Below, one piece after another: positions 60,778 through 64,000 of a stretch of DNA of 64,000 nucleotides; the stretch's first letter is position 1, and every line of letters starts with the position of its first letter. The DNA lies in NCBI RefSeq assembly GCF_000716445.1, contig NZ_JNWK01000030.1, forward strand, positions 61,152 through 125,151, written 5' to 3'. A program made the position numbers and the translations under genes. Source of the DNA: Streptomyces wedmorensis (GTDB lineage: Bacteria > Actinomycetota > Actinomycetes > Streptomycetales > Streptomycetaceae). Under the pieces are notes generated by a model. The model ran no database searches and was not told the DNA's origin. It worked only from the letters and a program-made list of their open reading frames with translations.

Positions 60778-60850
60778 CTCCCCCGACTGGACTCGAACCA
60801 GTAACCTGCCGGTTAACAGCCGGCTGCTCTGCCAATTGAGCTACAGGGGA
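60778..60850 (-). tRNA. tRNA-Asn (GUU), copy without encoded CCA
   Basis: 73 nt, nearly identical to the neighbouring copy; the differences lie in the anticodon stem and variable region (GCCGGCTGTTAACCGGCAGG). CCA is not encoded. Five bases separate the two genes, so they are co-transcribed. Confidence 0.95.
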
Positions 60851-60985
60851 TTGCTGCGTTGCACCGAACGGACCCCGTCCGGCTGACCGGGAGGGCGCTC
60901 GCTCGCTGCGAGACATACATTAGCGCAAGCAGGGGGGTGCTCCGCCAATCGGTATCCCCAGGGCCTCCAGGGAAGGATCGCAGCC

Positions 60986-61297
60986 GTGCGGTACAAGCTG
61001 ACGTTCGTCGTGGGACTAGCCCTCGGTTACGTGGTCGGGACGCGGGCCGGACGCGAGCGCTACGAGCAGATGAAGAAGTCCGCGAAGGACTTCGCCCAGA
61101 ACCCGGCGGTGCGCAACGCCGCCGAGTCCGCCACGCAGACCGGCCGCCAGGTCGCGGGCAAGGCGGCGCACCTCGTGGGCGACAAGGTGGGCGACCGGCT
61201 GCCCGCTTCCGTGACCGACCGGGTGCACGCGCTGCGCGAGCGCGGCCGGGTGAACGGGAAGGTCGACGAGGACGACTGGGGCACCAGCAACACCTGA
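60986..61297 (+). CDS. YtxH-domain small membrane protein
   Basis: 103 residues from GTG 60986 with GGAAGGA upstream. One N-terminal transmembrane helix with the glycine pattern 'FVVGLALGYVVGTRAGRERYEQMKK' of YtxH proteins, then a basic amphipathic segment rich in Ala. Role unknown; stress-associated in other bacteria. Confidence 0.85.
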   Translation: MRYKLTFVVGLALGYVVGTRAGRERYEQMKKSAKDFAQNPAVRNAAESATQTGRQVAGKAAHLVGDKVGDRLPASVTDRVHALRERGRVNGKVDEDDWGTSNT

Positions 61298-61347
61298 ACG
61301 CGTCCGGGGCGCCCGCATCGCCCCCGCGTGCGGCAGAATCATGTGTC

Positions 61348-62787
61348 ATGGGGATAGTCGCCGGACTGGACAGCTCTGCTGAGTTCACACGCATCGTCGT
61401 CTGTGACACGGACACGGGTGCCGTACTGCGCCAGGGGTACGCCGCGCACCCCGGTGAACCCAAGGCCGTCGACGTCGATCCGCAGTCGTGGCTGCTCTCG
61501 CTCGGGGAGGCCGCCACCGGCGGGATCCTGGAGGGCGTGGAGGCCATCGGCGTCTCGGCGCAGCAGCACGGAGTGGTGCCGCTCGACGCACAGGGCGGCC
61601 TCGTGCGGCCCGCGCTCGTCCGCAACGACAAGCGGGCCCAGGTGGCCGCCGCCGATCTCGTCGAGTCGCTGGGCGGCCGCCAGGCGTGGGCCGAGGCCGT
61701 CGGCTGCGTCCCGGGCCCCGGTCAGGCGGTCGCCAAACTGCGCTGGCTGGCCCGCACCGAACCCGAGCACGCCCGCCGGGTCGCGATGATCCTCCAGCCG
61801 CACGACTGGCTGGTCTGGCAGCTCCTCGGCCGGCCGGCCCGCCGCACCACCGACCGCGGCGCGGCCTCCGGCACCGGCTACTGGTCCGCCCGGACCGGCG
61901 CCTACCGCCCCGATCTGGTGGAACTGGCGCTCGGCCACCAGGCCGTGCTGCCCGAGGTCCTGGGCCCGGCCGAGGCGGCCGGCACCACCCCCGAGGGCCT
62001 GCTGATCTCCGCCGGCACGGGCGAGACGATGGCCGCCGCCCTCGGTCTCGGTCTGGGGCCCGGCGACGCGGTGGTCTCGCTCGGCGCGTCCGGCTCCGTG
62101 ATGGCCGTGCACCACGAGGCCCTGGCCGACCCGAACGGGATGATCACCTCCTTCGCCGACGCCACCGGCATGCACCTGCCGGTCGTCCACACCTCCAACG
62201 CGGTACGGGCGCTGCGCGGCACCGCCGAGATGCTGGGCACCGAATCGCTCGAAGAACTCTCCGCGCTCGCCCTGAAGTCGACCCCGGGCGCCTCCGGGCT
62301 CGTCCTGCTGCCCTATCTGGAGGGCGAGCGGACCCCGAGCCTGCCGCACGCCGCGGGCACGCTCAGCGGGCTGCGGCGCGAGTCGATGAAGCCCGAGCAC
62401 CTGGCGCGGGCCGCGTTCGAGGGGATGCTCTGCGCCCTCGGCGACGCCCTGGACGTGCTGCGCGGGCGGGGCGTCGAGGTGCGGCGGATCTTCCTGCTCG
62501 GCGCCGCGGCCTCGCTGCCGGCCGTACAGGCGCTCGCACCGGCGCTGTTCGGCGCCCAGGTCGTCGTCCCCCAGCCGGCCGACTACGCGGCGCTCGGCGC
62601 GGCACGGCAGGCCGCCTGGGCCCTCGGCGCGGCGCGCGGCACCCTGTCGCCGTCCGCTCCCCCTGCCTGGCAGGGCGCGGCCGCGCAGATCCTGGAGCCG
62701 GGCGACGAGCTGTCGGCGGGCCAGGCGGTGCGGCAGCAGTACGCGGCCACGCGCGAGCAGATCCACCCGGGGGCGTTCGGCGGATAG
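61348..62787 (+). CDS. xylB: Xylulokinase (FGGY family)
   Basis: 479 residues, ATG 61348. Actin-like FGGY kinase: 'GIVAGLDSSAEFTRIVVCDTDTG' (phosphate 1), 'AIGVSAQQHGVVPLD', 'PALVRNDKRA', 'DWLVWQLLGRPARRTTDRGAASGTGYWSARTG', 'VSLGASGSVMAVH' (phosphate 2) and 'ERTPSLPHAAGTLSGLR' signature. It phosphorylates D-xylulose to xylulose 5-phosphate. No xylA or transporter is adjacent in this window. Confidence 0.9.
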   Translation: MGIVAGLDSSAEFTRIVVCDTDTGAVLRQGYAAHPGEPKAVDVDPQSWLLSLGEAATGGILEGVEAIGVSAQQHGVVPLDAQGGLVRPALVRNDKRAQVAAADLVESLGGRQAWAEAVGCVPGPGQAVAKLRWLARTEPEHARRVAMILQPHDWLVWQLLGRPARRTTDRGAASGTGYWSARTGAYRPDLVELALGHQAVLPEVLGPAEAAGTTPEGLLISAGTGETMAAALGLGLGPGDAVVSLGASGSVMAVHHEALADPNGMITSFADATGMHLPVVHTSNAVRALRGTAEMLGTESLEELSALALKSTPGASGLVLLPYLEGERTPSLPHAAGTLSGLRRESMKPEHLARAAFEGMLCALGDALDVLRGRGVEVRRIFLLGAAASLPAVQALAPALFGAQVVVPQPADYAALGAARQAAWALGAARGTLSPSAPPAWQGAAAQILEPGDELSAGQAVRQQYAATREQIHPGAFGG

Positions 62788-62882
62788 CGGTTCGCAAAGT
62801 CTTCGCCAGGGTTCGCCGCCGACCCCCGGACACGCGCCTGACCGAGTCGTAACGTCACAGGGACGCGGGCGATAGTGGAGCC

Positions 62883-64000
62883 GTGCTCATAAGACTTCTC
62901 CGAACCCATCTGCGGCCCTACCGAAAACCCATCGCGCTGCTCGTCCTGCTCCAGTTCCTCCAGACGTGCGCGAGCCTCTACCTGCCGACCCTGAACGCCG
63001 ACATCATCGACAACGGTGTCGTGAACGGGGACACCGGCTACATCCTGCGGTTCGGCGCGCTGATGATCGGCGTGTCCGTCGTGCAGGTCGTCTGCAACGT
63101 CGGGGCCGTGTTCCACGGTGCCAAGACGGCGTCCGCGGTCGGCCGCGACATCCGAGGCGCGGTCTTCGACCGAGTCCAGTCGTTCTCCGCGCGGGAGCTC
63201 GGGCAGTTCGGCGCGCCCTCGCTGATCACCCGTACGACCAATGACGTGCAGCAGGTCCAGATGCTGGTCCTGATGGCGTTCACCCTGATGGTCTCCGCAC
63301 CGATCATGTGCGTCGGCGGCATCGTGATGGCGCTCGGCCAGGACGTGCCCCTCTCGGGCGTCCTGCTCGCGGTGGTGCCGGTCCTCGCCGTCTCCGTCTC
63401 GCTGATCGTGCGGCGGATGCGGCCGCTCTTCCGGACCATGCAGGAGCGCCTCGACACGGTGAACCGGGTGCTGCGCGAGCAGATCACCGGCAACCGGGTG
63501 ATCCGGGCCTTCGTGAAGGACGGGTACGAGGAGGAGCGGTTCCGCGGGGCCAACGCCGAGCTGACGGACGTGTCGATGGCGACCGGCCGGCTGATGGCGC
63601 TGATGTTCCCGGTCGTGATGACCGTCGTGAACGTCTCCAGCGTGGCCGTGGTCTGGTTCGGCGCGCACCGCATCGACAGCGGCGGGATGGAGATCGGCGC
63701 GCTGACCGCCTTCCTCGCCTATCTGATGCAGATCGTCATGGCCGTCATGATGGCCACCTTCATGTTCATGATGGTGCCGCGGGCCGAGGTGTGCGCGGAG
63801 CGCATCGAGGAGGTCCTCGCGACCGAGTCGAGCGTCGTGCCGCCGGTCGAGCCGGTGACGACCCTCGGCCGCCGCGGGCACCTGGAGGTCCGGAGCGCGG
63901 ACTTCCGGTATCCGGGCGCGGAGGAGCCGGTCCTCACGGACGTGGAGCTCGTCGCCCGGCCCGGTGAGACCACCGCGATCATCGGCTCCACCGGCAGCGG
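62883..64000 (+). CDS. ABC exporter, fused permease-ATPase (cut by the window end)
   Basis: Starts GTG 62883 after GTGGAG and is open to the edge (372 codons visible). Six transmembrane helices (type I exporter, 'LIRLLRTHLRPYRKPIALLVLLQFLQTCASLYLPTLNADIIDNGV', 'FVKDGYEEERFRGANAEL' coupling region), then the start of the ATPase with 'LEVRSADFRYPGAEEPVLTDVELVARPGETTAIIGSTGSG', the beginning of Walker A. It is probably half of a heterodimeric drug/lipid exporter whose partner follows outside the window. Confidence 0.93.
   Translation, partial: MLIRLLRTHLRPYRKPIALLVLLQFLQTCASLYLPTLNADIIDNGVVNGDTGYILRFGALMIGVSVVQVVCNVGAVFHGAKTASAVGRDIRGAVFDRVQSFSARELGQFGAPSLITRTTNDVQQVQMLVLMAFTLMVSAPIMCVGGIVMALGQDVPLSGVLLAVVPVLAVSVSLIVRRMRPLFRTMQERLDTVNRVLREQITGNRVIRAFVKDGYEEERFRGANAELTDVSMATGRLMALMFPVVMTVVNVSSVAVVWFGAHRIDSGGMEIGALTAFLAYLMQIVMAVMMATFMFMMVPRAEVCAERIEEVLATESSVVPPVEPVTTLGRRGHLEVRSADFRYPGAEEPVLTDVELVARPGETTAIIGSTGS

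Noticed and set aside
60697..60850. The two near-identical ~73-bp units as a CRISPR-like or att repeat
   Set aside because: They fold as adjacent tRNA-Asn genes.

Overview
High-GC actinobacterial DNA, almost certainly Streptomyces. Third codon positions are strongly G/C and GTG starts are common. SARP, BLIP-family, Spo0M, MatB and Mbl genes occur together, and elongator tRNAs are interspersed with protein genes. The two end genes are cut by the window: a zinc-ribbon membrane protein at the left edge and an ABC exporter at the right edge.

Layout. (1) 1-7.0 kb looks like core chromosome: zinc-ribbon membrane protein, the MreB-like protein Mbl, a GAF sensor kinase with a curtailed ATPase domain, a nitrate/nitrite-type MFS carrier and malonyl-CoA synthetase MatB. 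(2) 7.05-10.03 kb: a subtilisin-family protease gene lacks its 5' half and abuts a TnpB element whose own tnpB is frameshifted by a 5-bp tandem duplication. (3) 10.2-15.5 kb: DHA3 MFS exporter and GNAT acetyltransferase; a small ORF, Nudix hydrolase and orphan class II (DxDD) terpene cyclase; and a divergent ohrR/ohr peroxide pair with its operator.

(4) 15.6-28.8 kb holds the most interesting system, a putative conflict or programmed-death locus. Left operon: EAD-VMAP-C protein, MoxR ATPase and a 1500-residue vWA-like/NB-ARC/TPR protein of the FxSxx system. Right operon: alpha/beta hydrolase, caspase-like peptidase with a matching C-terminal EAD, a 62-residue FxSxx-like peptide whose motif is not at its C-terminus, and a stand-alone HExxH peptide-modification enzyme. 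No radical-SAM maturase is present. A CPA2 antiporter on the opposite strand sits between the two operons.

(5) 29.0-37.3 kb: Tat-exported phospholipase C, then a group recalling the clavulanate/cephamycin loci: BLIP-like secreted protein, Tat-exported metallo-beta-lactamase-fold protein, CcaR-like SARP, MecA-like penicillin-binding protein and an OAT2-like ornithine acetyltransferase. The ring-forming biosynthetic enzymes are absent from the window.

(6) 37.5-60.5 kb is bracketed by a 50-bp perfect direct repeat. The right copy is the 3' end of a tRNA-Met gene and its downstream sequence, so this ~23-kb segment looks like an integrated element or island. It carries a TetR/serine-hydrolase pair, a duplicated CNNM/CorC gene pair, and a stress module (spo0M, terB, terD genes, blaI, M56 peptidase) tied together by TCTACA-N4-TGTAGA dyads that are likely BlaI operators. 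It also carries tatA, a two-component/ABC exporter operon, a Uma2-type protein, and decayed resolvase, Tn3 transposase and ESX-like genes. (7) 60.4-64 kb returns to core: tRNA-Met, two tRNA-Asn, a YtxH protein, xylulokinase and an ABC exporter.

All functional assignments are by reading motifs and recalled family sequences; no database search or alignment program was run.
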